A stretch of 11,970 nucleotides of DNA from Planctomycetota bacterium. GTDB taxonomy: Bacteria; Planctomycetota; B15-G4; JADJEK01. Position numbers and translations under genes: made by a program. Shown in pieces: positions 1 through 7,597 of this stretch. The notes beneath the pieces are model-generated. The model was given only the letters and a program-made list of their open reading frames with translations, searched no databases and was not told the DNA's origin. Location: NCBI GenBank assembly GCA_016795255.1, contig JAEUIB010000795.1, forward strand, positions 1 through 11,970. The letters are read 5' to 3'. Positions within the stretch are counted from its first letter, which is position 1. Each line of letters opens with the position of its first letter.

Positions 1-1139
1 TCACGGCGGCCGACGGGATCCAGGATCTCGAGCGCGGCCAGTTCACCGATCCGCCGAAGGCGTTCTTCGGTGTCGTCGACCGCTACAACCAGGCGACGGT
101 CACGGCCGACCTCGCGTCGGGACTCGTCGAGGATCCGCGCGACGTCGCGGGCAGCGAACAGCAGAAGATCTCGTTCGTCGGCGCCGGCAACCTCTACTTC
201 GCCGCGATGCTGCGGCCGGAGACGCCGACCGACGCGATCGGTGGCGCACTGCGCGCCGCGTCCGCCGCCGACGAGCAGAGCGTGTCGGCGGAGCTGCAGG
301 TCTTCCTGCGCGTGCCGCACGACGGCGGCGCGGACGCGAAGGCGATGCGCCTGTTCGCGGGCCCGAAGTCGAAGGAGCTGTACCGCGCCGAAGACCTCGC
401 GTCGTTCGAACCGCTGGTCGAGCTGGACTACGGCTGGGGCTTCCACTGGATCAACAAGCTGCTGCTCGTGATCCTGAACTTCTTCCACGGACTGACGACC
501 AACTGGGGCGTCGCCGTGGTGCTGCTGACGCTGGTGCTGCGCGTGTCGATGTTCCCGATCACGCGCATGCAGCAGGTGAGCATGCAGAAGTACTCGAACC
601 AGATGATGGTCCTGAAGCCGAAGCTCGACCAACTGCGCGAGCGCTACAAGGACAACGCCCAGCGCTTCGCGCAGGAGCAGATGAAGCTGCTGAAGGAACA
701 CCAGGTCCGCCCGCCGGTCGTGGGCTGCCTGACGTCGTTCATCACGATCCCGGTCTTCGTCGCGATGTTCCAGATCCTGCGCTCGTCGATCGACCTGCGC
801 CACGCCGGCTTCGTCGGCTGGATCCACGACCTGTCGCTGCCGGACGCGCTGTTCGTCATCCCCGGCCTCGGCATCAACTTCAACGTGCTGCCGATCCTCG
901 CGACCGCGGCGTTCCTGTGGCAGATGTCGCTGGCGCCGAAGCCGTCCGACCCGCAGGCCGCGCAGCAGCAGAAGATCATGATGATCATGCCGATCGTGTT
1001 CGGCGTGATGTTCTACAACTACGCGGCCGGCCTCTCGCTCTACATGCTGGTCTCGAGCCTCTACGGCATCTTCGAGTCGAAGGTCATCCGCAAGCGGTTC
1101 TTCCCGACCCCGCCGGCGGTCCCCGCACCGGCGAAGTGA
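1..1139 (+). CDS. yidC: Membrane protein insertase YidC (3' part, start outside window)
   Basis: YidC inserts proteins into the cytoplasmic membrane, alone or with SecYEG. The frame is open to the left edge (first whole codon at base 3), leaving 378 residues. Fragment residues 1 to about 135 are the end of the periplasmic domain, with ISFVGAGNLYFAAMLRP near residues 56-72. The conserved core follows: GWGFHWINKLL (about 143-153) entering a transmembrane segment, then NWGVAVVLLTLVLR carrying the conserved intramembrane Arg (about 180), and a basic, charged cytoplasmic hairpin with LKPKLDQLRERYKDN. Further hydrophobic segments lie near 238-260, 282-308 and 326-358, and the tail is short and Pro/Ala-rich (PTPPAVPAPAK). 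The family's usual NP-GGC motif after the hairpin reads RPPVVGC here. The long periplasmic domain marks the Gram-negative form. The usual neighbours rnpA and rpmH, if present, would lie off the left edge; the next gene is nrdR. Identification is secure from the core motifs. Confidence 0.95.
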   Translation, partial: TAADGIQDLERGQFTDPPKAFFGVVDRYNQATVTADLASGLVEDPRDVAGSEQQKISFVGAGNLYFAAMLRPETPTDAIGGALRAASAADEQSVSAELQVFLRVPHDGGADAKAMRLFAGPKSKELYRAEDLASFEPLVELDYGWGFHWINKLLLVILNFFHGLTTNWGVAVVLLTLVLRVSMFPITRMQQVSMQKYSNQMMVLKPKLDQLRERYKDNAQRFAQEQMKLLKEHQVRPPVVGCLTSFITIPVFVAMFQILRSSIDLRHAGFVGWIHDLSLPDALFVIPGLGINFNVLPILATAAFLWQMSLAPKPSDPQAAQQQKIMMIMPIVFGVMFYNYAAGLSLYMLVSSLYGIFESKVIRKRFFPTPPAVPAPAK

Positions 1140-1179
1140 CCGGTCCCGACGCGCGCAACGCTTGAAGACGGAACATGGC

Positions 1180-1208
1180 GCCGGACCCCCTGGATTTGGG
1201 GGTTCGGC
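1180..1208 (+). terminator. Hairpin after yidC, terminator-like but without a T-run
   Basis: Left arm 1180-1190 pairs with right arm 1198-1208 over 11 positions, including one G-T wobble, around a 7-nt loop (TGGATTT). It begins 41 nt after the yidC stop. The bases that follow (TGCATTGACA) contain no run of T, so it is not a classical intrinsic terminator. It could slow or end yidC transcription with Rho, or stabilise the mRNA 3' end. Confidence 0.45.
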
Positions 1209-1212
1209 TGCA

Positions 1213-1241
1213 TTGACACACAATCGCTAGCGTGATACACC
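1213..1241 (+). promoter_or_regulatory. Possible sigma70-type promoter of the nrdR cluster
   Basis: TTGACA at 1213-1218 matches the consensus -35 exactly, which is notable in such GC-rich DNA. A weak -10 (TACACC at 1236-1241, spacing 17, or GATACA at 1234-1239, spacing 15) lies downstream. A start near 1248 would give a leader of about 200 nt before nrdR. The -10 match is poor, so the call rests mainly on the -35 and on the position between the yidC hairpin and nrdR. Confidence 0.4.
1218..1233. promoter_or_regulatory. NrdR-box-like palindrome (candidate NrdR operator)
   Basis: The 16 bases ACACAATCGCTAGCGT agree at 12 positions with the NrdR box as I recall it (acaCwAtATaTwGtGt). The mismatches are the three central positions and one in the right arm. 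The site sits between the -35 and -10 of the possible nrdR promoter, where a repressor would block transcription. A poorer match (about 8 of 16, including the core C, A, T, T, G, G positions) begins 31 bp upstream at 1187-1202, close to the roughly three-turn spacing of paired NrdR boxes. That second site lies in the hairpin and may be coincidence. Confidence 0.3.
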
Positions 1242-1445
1242 GGCCGCGCCTTTGGGGCGGAACTCGTTTCACGACGCGGGAATGGGACCGCGGAGGATCG
1301 ATTCGGCCCGCTGCCGGAGGCACGGTCGTCGCTGAAGTGTCCGACGGCGCGCGGCGTTGCGCACGCGTCGTCTTCGATGCCCGGACGGTCTCGATCGACG
1401 AACCCCACGACGCAGTTCCCGTACGCACCGAAGGCAACGACGCGC

Positions 1446-1916
1446 ATGCGCTGTCCGTACTGCTCCGCGAACAACGATCGCGTCATCGATTCGCGGACGT
1501 CGGGCGACGCGTTCGTCATCCGTCGCCGGCGTGAGTGCCTCGAGTGCAACAAGCGCTTCACGACCTACGAGAAGGTCGAGCAGCCGGTGCTGATGGTCGT
1601 GAAGAAGGACGGCTCGCGCGTCGCGTTCGATCGCGCCAAGGTCATGCACGGCATGCTGCGCGCCTGCGAGAAGCGGCCGGTGTCGATCGATCGCCTCGAA
1701 GAGTCCGTCAACCGCATCGAGCAGCAGCTGCACGAGATGTTCGACAAGGAAGTCTCGTCGAAGTTCATCGGCCAGCTGGTGATGACGGCGCTGAAGGAGA
1801 TCGACCACGTCGCGTACGTGCGGTTCGCGTCGGTCTACCGCGAGTTCAAGGACGTCGCCGAATTCCTCGACGAACTGCGGCCGTTGCTCGAGAAGAAGAA
1901 GGAGGCCGACGGATGA
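1446..1916 (+). CDS. nrdR: Transcriptional repressor NrdR
   Basis: NrdR is a zinc- and nucleotide-binding repressor of ribonucleotide reductase genes. ATP or dATP bound to its ATP-cone sets its oligomeric state and DNA binding. The 156-residue product has the usual family length. The N-terminal zinc ribbon has MRCPYC (Cys3, Cys6), then VIDSR, RRRREC and CLEC (Cys31, Cys34) followed by NKRFTTYE, which is the family signature. The ATP-cone covers about residues 49-139, beginning VVKKDGSRVAFDRAKV. The start at 1446 is chosen because the family begins at MRCPYC; an in-frame ATG at 1377 would add 23 unconserved residues. A weak GAAGG lies 11 nt upstream (1430-1434). The stop overlaps the start of the next gene by ATGA, so the two are probably translationally coupled. 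Possible autoregulation is suggested by the NrdR-box-like site at 1218-1233. Confidence 0.96.
   Translation: MRCPYCSANNDRVIDSRTSGDAFVIRRRRECLECNKRFTTYEKVEQPVLMVVKKDGSRVAFDRAKVMHGMLRACEKRPVSIDRLEESVNRIEQQLHEMFDKEVSSKFIGQLVMTALKEIDHVAYVRFASVYREFKDVAEFLDELRPLLEKKKEADG
1899..1905 (+). promoter_or_regulatory. Strong ribosome binding site for the NrdD-like gene
   Basis: AAGGAGG lies inside the 3' end of nrdR, 7 nt before the ATG at 1913. It fixes the start of the downstream gene and shows that this gene is efficiently translated from the shared mRNA despite the ATGA overlap. Confidence 0.8.
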
Positions 1917-3922
1917 CGCCCGTGTCCTCCATCCGCGTGAAGAAGCGCGACGGACGCGAAGTCCCGTTCGACCAGGGCAAGATCGCCGACGCGCTGTACC
2001 GCGCGGCGCGCGCGGTCGGCGGCGGGGATCGGCTGTTGTCGGAAGAACTCGCGTCGGTCGTCGCGCTGTACGTCGAACGCGAGTGGAAGGACAAGACGCC
2101 GACGATCGACGACATTTCCGACCTGATCGAGAAAGTGCTGATCGAGACCGGGCACGCGCGGACCGCGAAGGCGTACATCCTCGAGCGCGACCGCCGCAAC
2201 CGCATCCGCGCGTCGTTGCGCGTGCGGCGCGACGAGCGCGGCGTCGCGCTCGGCGCCAGCCCGGCCGCGACCGGCCCGAAGGTCGACGCCCGCACGCACG
2301 GCACGATCGCGACGTGGTCGAAGGCGAAGATCGTCGAGGCGCTGGTCACCGAGGCCGAACTCCCGCCGCCGCTCGCCGAAGAGATCGCCGGCGAGGTCGA
2401 GCGCCGCGTGTTCGGCTCCGGGCTGACGCGCATCTCGACGACGCTGATCCGCGCGCTGGTCGACAACGAACTGTTCGAACGCGGGCACGACAAGTTCCTG
2501 AACCGACAGACCGTGCTCGGGCTGCCGCGTTTCGACCTCGATCGCTTGGCGCGCGCCGGATTCGATGCCGATCGCGACGTGACGCTCGCGGGACGCGCGC
2601 TGCATGACGCGGTCGCCGCGAACCTGTGGACGCAGTACGCGCTGCTCGAAGTCGTGCCGCAGGACGCCGCCGATCTGCACATGGCCGGCACGCTGCACGT
2701 CGGCGGACTCGCGGCGCCGACGCTGATGCAGGAGATCGACCTCGATCTCGGCGGCGCGGCGGCGACCGCCGCCGACGACGACGCGGTGCTCGCGTGGCGC
2801 TCGATCGTCCGCGAAGCGACCCACGTCGCGTCCGAGCGCATCCGCATCCGCGGTCTCGACAAGGCGCTGTTGCCGCGATTCGCGAACGGGTTCGCCCCCG
2901 ACGTCGCCGCGCGTCGCCTGGTCGCCGCACTCACCGAACCGCGCTCCAGCGCGCTCGAGCCGCGCGTGTCGGTCGTGCTGCCGCTGGCGCCGTCGACGAG
3001 CGCCCACGATCTCGCGCGGGCTCGCGGGCTCGAACGCGACGCGGCTCGCGCCGCGTGGCACGAGTTCACGACGTCGTGGCTGCGCGCCGTCGCCGCGCGC
3101 CGCGAGACCGCGACGGTGCCCGAGTGCGTCGTCGAACTCGGCGGCGATCACGACGACGCGTGGGGCGTCGTCGAACAGGCCGTCGTCCACGAGGGCGTGC
3201 CCGGCTCGGTGCGGTTCGTGCTCGCCGACGATTCGCTGTTCTCGCCCGCGCTCGCGGCGCCGCTCGCGTCGCGCGTGCACGTCGACGTCGCGCAGGCCGC
3301 GTTCCGCGCGCATCGCTTCGATCCCGACATGGTGATCGCGTCGGTCCAAGACGCCGTCGACGCGGCGTTGTCCGCGTGCGAAGCGCGCACGCGCTACCTC
3401 GAACGACTCGTCGGCGTCGCGAATCCGCGCGAAGCACTGCGCGCGTTCGGCGTGCCGGCGACCGCGCCGCGGCACGAGATCGCGCTGGCAGGGCTCGACG
3501 CCGCGTGCCGCATCGTGTTCGACCAGTCCGCGGCGACCAGCGACCGCGCGGCCGCGTTCGTGAAGTCGTTGGTCGAGCGCGTCGGCGCTCGCGTCGCGGC
3601 CGGCGCCAAAGAGCGCCGGCTCGCGGTGTCGACGGCGATCACGCACGATGCCGACGTCCTCGAACGCTTCGGCGAGATCGACTTCGCGCGCCACGCCCGA
3701 GGACGCGATCTGCACGGGGTCGCGCACGACGGCCGCGCGTACGTGTACGGCGCCGGCGTGCTGGCGCTCGCCGACGATTGCGAGCCGACGGCGGCCGCCC
3801 GCGTCGAATCCGGTGTCCGCGCGCTGTTGACCGCACCGACGACGCTGCCCGTGCTGCATGCGACGGCGTCCGACCGAGTCCTGTTCTTGCGTGAGTTCGT
3901 CGCCCTCCGGCGAAAGGCATGA
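1913..3922 (+). CDS. Double ATP-cone protein with an NrdD-like body, probably catalytically inactive
   Basis: The product has 669 residues, near the length of class III (anaerobic) ribonucleotide reductases. Residues 5-95 are a clear ATP-cone (SIRVKKRDGREVPFDQGKI to HARTAKAYILERDR). Residues about 130-205 form a second, cone-like domain (TIATWSKAKIVEAL to LVDNELFERGHDKFL). The rest resembles NrdD weakly: YALLEVVPQDAADLHMAGTLHVGGL (242-266) recalls the family's H..GdiHiHDL segment, and LAVSTAITHDADVLERFGEID (570-590) recalls its C-terminal region. Only four cysteines occur (405, 489, 532, 623). There is no CxxC zinc site and no RxxGY-type glycyl-radical motif at the C terminus, so reductase activity is unlikely. 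It starts at an ATGA overlap with nrdR behind a strong ribosome binding site and ends 4 bp before smc. A regulatory, nucleotide-sensing role is inferred. The ATP-cones are secure and the NrdD relationship moderate. Confidence 0.8.
   Translation: MTPVSSIRVKKRDGREVPFDQGKIADALYRAARAVGGGDRLLSEELASVVALYVEREWKDKTPTIDDISDLIEKVLIETGHARTAKAYILERDRRNRIRASLRVRRDERGVALGASPAATGPKVDARTHGTIATWSKAKIVEALVTEAELPPPLAEEIAGEVERRVFGSGLTRISTTLIRALVDNELFERGHDKFLNRQTVLGLPRFDLDRLARAGFDADRDVTLAGRALHDAVAANLWTQYALLEVVPQDAADLHMAGTLHVGGLAAPTLMQEIDLDLGGAAATAADDDAVLAWRSIVREATHVASERIRIRGLDKALLPRFANGFAPDVAARRLVAALTEPRSSALEPRVSVVLPLAPSTSAHDLARARGLERDAARAAWHEFTTSWLRAVAARRETATVPECVVELGGDHDDAWGVVEQAVVHEGVPGSVRFVLADDSLFSPALAAPLASRVHVDVAQAAFRAHRFDPDMVIASVQDAVDAALSACEARTRYLERLVGVANPREALRAFGVPATAPRHEIALAGLDAACRIVFDQSAATSDRAAAFVKSLVERVGARVAAGAKERRLAVSTAITHDADVLERFGEIDFARHARGRDLHGVAHDGRAYVYGAGVLALADDCEPTAAARVESGVRALLTAPTTLPVLHATASDRVLFLREFVALRRKA
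3912..3917 (+). promoter_or_regulatory. Ribosome binding site deciding the smc start
   Basis: GAAAGG lies 9 nt before the ATG at 3927 and overlaps the last codons of the NrdD-like gene. It favours 3927 over the in-frame ATG at 3933, two codons later, for which the spacing would be 15 nt. Confidence 0.5.
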
Positions 3923-3926
3923 ATCC

Positions 3927-6900
3927 ATGCTGATGAAGCGCATCGAGATCCACGGCTTCAAGTCGTTCGCGGAACGCACCGAGTTCGAACTCGGCAAGGG
4001 CGTGACGTGTCTCGTCGGGCCGAACGGCTGCGGCAAGTCGAACGTCGTCGACGCCGTGAAGTGGGCGCTCGGCGAACAACGCCCGACCGCGCTGCGCGGC
4101 GACGCGATGGCGGACGTGATCTTCAAGGGCAACGGTCGCCGCCCGGCGATGGGCTTCGCCGAAGTCACGCTCGTGTTCGACAACTCGAACGGCGAGCTGC
4201 GGGTCGACATGACCGAGGTCGCGATCACGCGCCGGCTCTACAAGAGCGGCGAGAGCGAGTACCTGATCAACCGGCAGGGCGCGCGTCTGAAGGACGTGCG
4301 CGAACTGTTCTACGACACCGGCCTCGGCAGCAACGCGTACGCGGTGCTCGAACAGGGCCGCATCGACGCGATCCTGCAGGCGAACGCCGTCGATCGCCGC
4401 GCGATCTTCGAGGAAGCGGCCGGCATCCATCGCTTCCGCGTGCGCAAGAAGGAAGCGCTGCGCAAGCTCGAGAAGGTCGACCAGAACCTGCTGCGCGTGA
4501 AGGACCTCCAGAACGAACTCGAAGGCCGTGTCCGTTCGCTGCGGATCCAGGCCGGCCGCGCGAAGTCGTACGTCGAGTTGTCGGGACGCCTGACCGAACT
4601 CCGGACGGTGCAGTACCTGCGCCTCGCGACGGAGTTCCGTGAGCGCAAGGCGCAACTCGCGCAGGAGCTCGAGACGGCGCATGCGGCGGACCGCGAGTCC
4701 GAGACGCACCTCGGCGCCGCGTCGGCCGCGGTCGAGATGGCCGACGCCGAAGTGTCGCTGCTGCGCGACGAGAGCGCGCGGTTGCAGACCGAGCAGGCCG
4801 AGGCGCGCGCGTCGCTGGACGCGCACGCGGAGCGGCTCGAGAACGCGCGTCAGCGCGGCGCCGAAGCCGAGCAGGAGATCCACACCAAGACGCAGCAGAT
4901 CGACCACTTGGTCGCCGAGACCGAGCGTCGCGCGAGCGAACTCTCGGCGCTCGAACAGTCGGCGTCCGCCGAGGAAGCCGAGCGCGTCGCGGCCGAACAG
5001 CGCTCGGTGGCGGCACACGAGGCGGCGGGCCGCGCGCGCGCGGCCGAGCACGAACACGCGCGAGCGGTCGATGCCGCGGCGAAGGACCTCGATCGCTGCG
5101 CACGCACCGAAGTCGGGCTGTCGAACGAGTCGGCGGCCCTCGAGTCGGGTGCGCGCGGATTGCGACAGGCGCGCGAGCGCTTGGTCCGCCGTGAGGCCGA
5201 GCTGTCGATCCTGCTCGAGCGCGCCCGCGGCGAAGCGGCGGAGCTCGAGCATCATCAGAGCCGCCTCGACGAGGAAGCGCGCCAGAGCTCGGCGACGCTC
5301 GAGACGGCGCGCGAGCGCCAGCGGCTCGCGGTCGAACGCGAAGCCCAGCTGCGGCGCGAGATCGGCGAGACGCGTGCGCGCCTCGCGGCGCTGACGTCGC
5401 GACGCGACACCCTCGACGGCATCATCCAGAACATGGAGGGCGTCGACGCCGGCGTCCGCCAACTGCTGAAGGCGGTGAAGTCCGATGCCGCGCTGCGCGG
5501 TGTTCGCGGGCTGCTCGCCGAACTCGTCGCGGCTCCGCGCGACCGCGCTCGCGCGATCGACGCCGCGCTCGGCTCGCTGGCCTCGGCGATCGTCGTCGAG
5601 GACGTCGACGCGTTGCGCTCGGCGCTGCAATTCCTGCGCCAGCACAACGGCGGGGCGGTGCAGTTCCTCGTGCTCGGATCGCCGTCGCCCGCGCGATCCG
5701 GCGCCGACGACGTCGGCGAGTCGCTGCTGTCCGGTTTGAAGCCCGCGGCCGAACTCGAGACGACGTTGCGCGCGGTGCTCGGTCACGCGCGCCTGGTCGA
5801 CGGCGAGGACGCGCTGTTCGCGGCGCTCGGCAGCGGCGCGTTCGTCGTCACGCGCGACGGCGCGCGGCTCGATGCGTGCGGTGCGGTCTCGGGCCGCCCG
5901 TCCGAGAAGACGCTCGGATTCGTCGAGCGACGCGCCGAGCGCGACGAGGTCACGCTGGAAGCCGAACGCGTGTCGACGGCGCTGGTCGCGCTCGAACAGG
6001 ACGAGGCTCGCGCGGGCGCCGAATGCGCCGAGGCCGCGATGCTCGTGCGCGAGGCCGAGGCCCGCCGGCAGGAAGTCCAGGAGGGGCTGTTCCAGAACCG
6101 TTCCGCCGGCGATCGCCTGCGCGAGCGCGCACAGCACTTCCAGCGCGAACTGGCGGTCAGTGCGTCGGAGCGGCTCGGCGTCGAGCGCGAAGAGCAACAG
6201 GCGCGCGAGCGTCGCGCGCAACTCGATGCGGACCTCGCCACGGTGCGGGCGCAGCGCGAAGGGCTCGAAGCGGAGCGGGCGCGCTTGGCGGCGGCCGCCG
6301 AGGACACGCTGCGCGCCGCACGCGAGGCCGCGGCCGCCGCGGCTGCGGCGGCGCAGGACGTCGTGCGCTGCCAGGAGCGCGTGCGCGGTCTGTTGGCCGA
6401 GTGCGCGGCGATCCGCCGTTCGGTCGGCGAGCGCATCGAGCAGCGCGACCGGCTGGCGGCCGAGCGAGCGGCGGCGCAGGATCGCCTCGCGCGCGCGCAC
6501 GAGGTCGCGGCCGAGCTGCGGATCACGATCGACCAACTCCACGAGAAGCGCGCTCAGCTCGGCGTCCACCTGCACGAACTCGACCAGCGTCGCGTGCTGT
6601 CGCAAGAAGCGCTCGAGCGCGCTCGCGCGGCGGCCCACGCCGCGGCAGCGGCGCGCGAGACCGCGCGCGAGCGCCTGCACGGCCTGCAGATGAAGGAACA
6701 AGAGGTCGAGCTCGGCTTGAACGGCGTGCGCGATCGCGCGCGCGAAGAGCTGAACTTCGACATCGACGAACGGCTGTCCGGCTTCGATCCGACGCAAGCT
6801 CCGCCGCTCGAACAGGTCGAGGAAGAGGCACGCCAGGTCCGCGATCGCATCTCGCGCCTCGGCAACGTCAACCTCGACGCGATCCACGAGCTCGAGGAAC

Positions 6901-7469
6901 AGGAGCAGCGGCTGGCGTTCATCCTGCGCGAGCAGGAGGACCTCGACGCGGCGCGCAAGAGCCTCGAGGCGACGATCAAGGAACTCGACAACGTCTCGCG
7001 CGCGCAGTTCGAGGAGACGTTCAACGCCGTCCGCGAACACTTCCAGGCGCTGTTCCGGAAGCTGTTCCACGGCGGCCGCGCGGACGTGCGGCTCGAGGAA
7101 GGCCAGGACATCCTCGACGCGGGCGTCGAGATCATCGCGGCCCCGCCGGGCAAGGAAGCGCGCTCGATCACGCTGCTGTCCGGCGGCGAGCGCACGATGA
7201 CCGCGGTCGCTCTGCTGTTCTCGCTGTTCAAGGCCAAGCCGGCGCCGATCGCGATCCTCGACGAAGTCGACGCGGCGCTCGACGAGGCGAACACCGAGCG
7301 CTTCTGCAACCTGCTCGCGGACTTCATCGGAACGTCGCAGTTCCTGATCGTCACGCACTCGAAGCGCACGATGAGCTACGCCGACATCATCTTCGGCGTG
7401 ACGATGGAGGAGCCCGGCTGCTCGAAGCGCATCGGCATCAAGATCGAGGAGTTCGAGCAGGTCGCTTGA
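3927..7469 (+). CDS. smc: Chromosome segregation protein SMC
   Basis: SMC is the ATPase core of bacterial condensin, which organises and helps separate chromosomes. The 1180-residue product is full length. The N-terminal head has the family opening MKRIEIHGFKSFAERTEFEL and Walker A GPNGCGKS (31-38), followed by LEQGRID and FEEAAGIHRFR. Two long Arg/Glu/Ala-rich coiled-coil arms (about 170-500 and 680-1010) flank a hinge at about 503-660, starting MEGVDAGVRQLLKAV. The C-terminal head has the signature LSGGE (1084-1088), Walker B ending ILDEVD with Asp1112 and Glu1113, the D-loop ALDEAN, and the switch His1144 in VTHSK. The hinge glycine segment reads CGAVSGRP (651-658), lacking the usual double glycines. 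A run of nine alanines (801-809) lies in the second arm. The gene starts 4 bp after the NrdD-like stop, so co-transcription is likely. No scpA or scpB partner is in the window. All catalytic motifs are intact. Confidence 0.97.
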   Translation: MLMKRIEIHGFKSFAERTEFELGKGVTCLVGPNGCGKSNVVDAVKWALGEQRPTALRGDAMADVIFKGNGRRPAMGFAEVTLVFDNSNGELRVDMTEVAITRRLYKSGESEYLINRQGARLKDVRELFYDTGLGSNAYAVLEQGRIDAILQANAVDRRAIFEEAAGIHRFRVRKKEALRKLEKVDQNLLRVKDLQNELEGRVRSLRIQAGRAKSYVELSGRLTELRTVQYLRLATEFRERKAQLAQELETAHAADRESETHLGAASAAVEMADAEVSLLRDESARLQTEQAEARASLDAHAERLENARQRGAEAEQEIHTKTQQIDHLVAETERRASELSALEQSASAEEAERVAAEQRSVAAHEAAGRARAAEHEHARAVDAAAKDLDRCARTEVGLSNESAALESGARGLRQARERLVRREAELSILLERARGEAAELEHHQSRLDEEARQSSATLETARERQRLAVEREAQLRREIGETRARLAALTSRRDTLDGIIQNMEGVDAGVRQLLKAVKSDAALRGVRGLLAELVAAPRDRARAIDAALGSLASAIVVEDVDALRSALQFLRQHNGGAVQFLVLGSPSPARSGADDVGESLLSGLKPAAELETTLRAVLGHARLVDGEDALFAALGSGAFVVTRDGARLDACGAVSGRPSEKTLGFVERRAERDEVTLEAERVSTALVALEQDEARAGAECAEAAMLVREAEARRQEVQEGLFQNRSAGDRLRERAQHFQRELAVSASERLGVEREEQQARERRAQLDADLATVRAQREGLEAERARLAAAAEDTLRAAREAAAAAAAAAQDVVRCQERVRGLLAECAAIRRSVGERIEQRDRLAAERAAAQDRLARAHEVAAELRITIDQLHEKRAQLGVHLHELDQRRVLSQEALERARAAAHAAAAARETARERLHGLQMKEQEVELGLNGVRDRAREELNFDIDERLSGFDPTQAPPLEQVEEEARQVRDRISRLGNVNLDAIHELEEQEQRLAFILREQEDLDAARKSLEATIKELDNVSRAQFEETFNAVREHFQALFRKLFHGGRADVRLEEGQDILDAGVEIIAAPPGKEARSITLLSGGERTMTAVALLFSLFKAKPAPIAILDEVDAALDEANTERFCNLLADFIGTSQFLIVTHSKRTMSYADIIFGVTMEEPGCSKRIGIKIEEFEQVA

Positions 7470-7488
7470 TCCGGTCTTCCGACTCCGA

Positions 7489-7536
7489 GCGCCGACGTCG
7501 TGCGGCGGGTCCGTTGCGGATCCGAAGCGTCGGCGC
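7489..7536 (+). terminator. Nested hairpin just after smc, terminator-like without a T-run
   Basis: An outer stem pairs 7489-7497 with 7528-7536, 9 bp perfect. Inside it, a second stem pairs 7507-7513 with 7517-7523 over 7 positions, one of them a wobble, with a TTG loop. The structure begins 20 nt after the smc stop, where a terminator is expected. No T-run follows, so intrinsic termination would be atypical. Confidence 0.4.
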
Positions 7537-7597
7537 ACTCCCGACCATGTGCAGGCTTCGTAGCGTCGTTCGCGCGCCCAGCTCGCGTCGCATCGAT

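Larger units (their letters stand above)
1140..1445. other. Intergenic region between yidC and nrdR
   Basis: This 306-base stretch holds no convincing gene. It contains an 11-bp hairpin (1180-1208), a TTGACA element (1213-1218) with a possible -10, and an overlapping NrdR-box-like palindrome (1218-1233). The remaining 200 or so bases would be a GC-rich 5' leader of nrdR, with a small imperfect hairpin at 1244-1260. No known riboswitch core was recognised. Open frames crossing it (for example from 1232, or the upstream ATG at 1377) show no conserved sequence before the NrdR zinc ribbon. Confidence 0.6.

Noticed and set aside
1377..1445. Upstream in-frame start giving NrdR a 23-residue extension
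   Set aside because: NrdR proteins begin directly at the MRCPYC zinc ribbon; the extension is unconserved in character.
1232..1534. Possible small gene upstream of and overlapping nrdR
   Set aside because: It overlaps the NrdR zinc ribbon in another phase, has no Shine-Dalgarno site and no recognisable sequence; the region reads better as a leader.
1835..4228. Minus-strand open frame of 797 codons across the NrdD-like gene
   Set aside because: Antisense shadow with low-complexity Arg-rich translation; the + strand frame has recognisable ATP-cones and a strong ribosome binding site.
3639..7538. Very long open frame on the minus strand (1299 codons) across smc
   Set aside because: It is a shadow of the high-GC codon bias of smc: its translation is Arg/Leu/Ala-rich with no family motif, while the + strand frame carries all SMC motifs.
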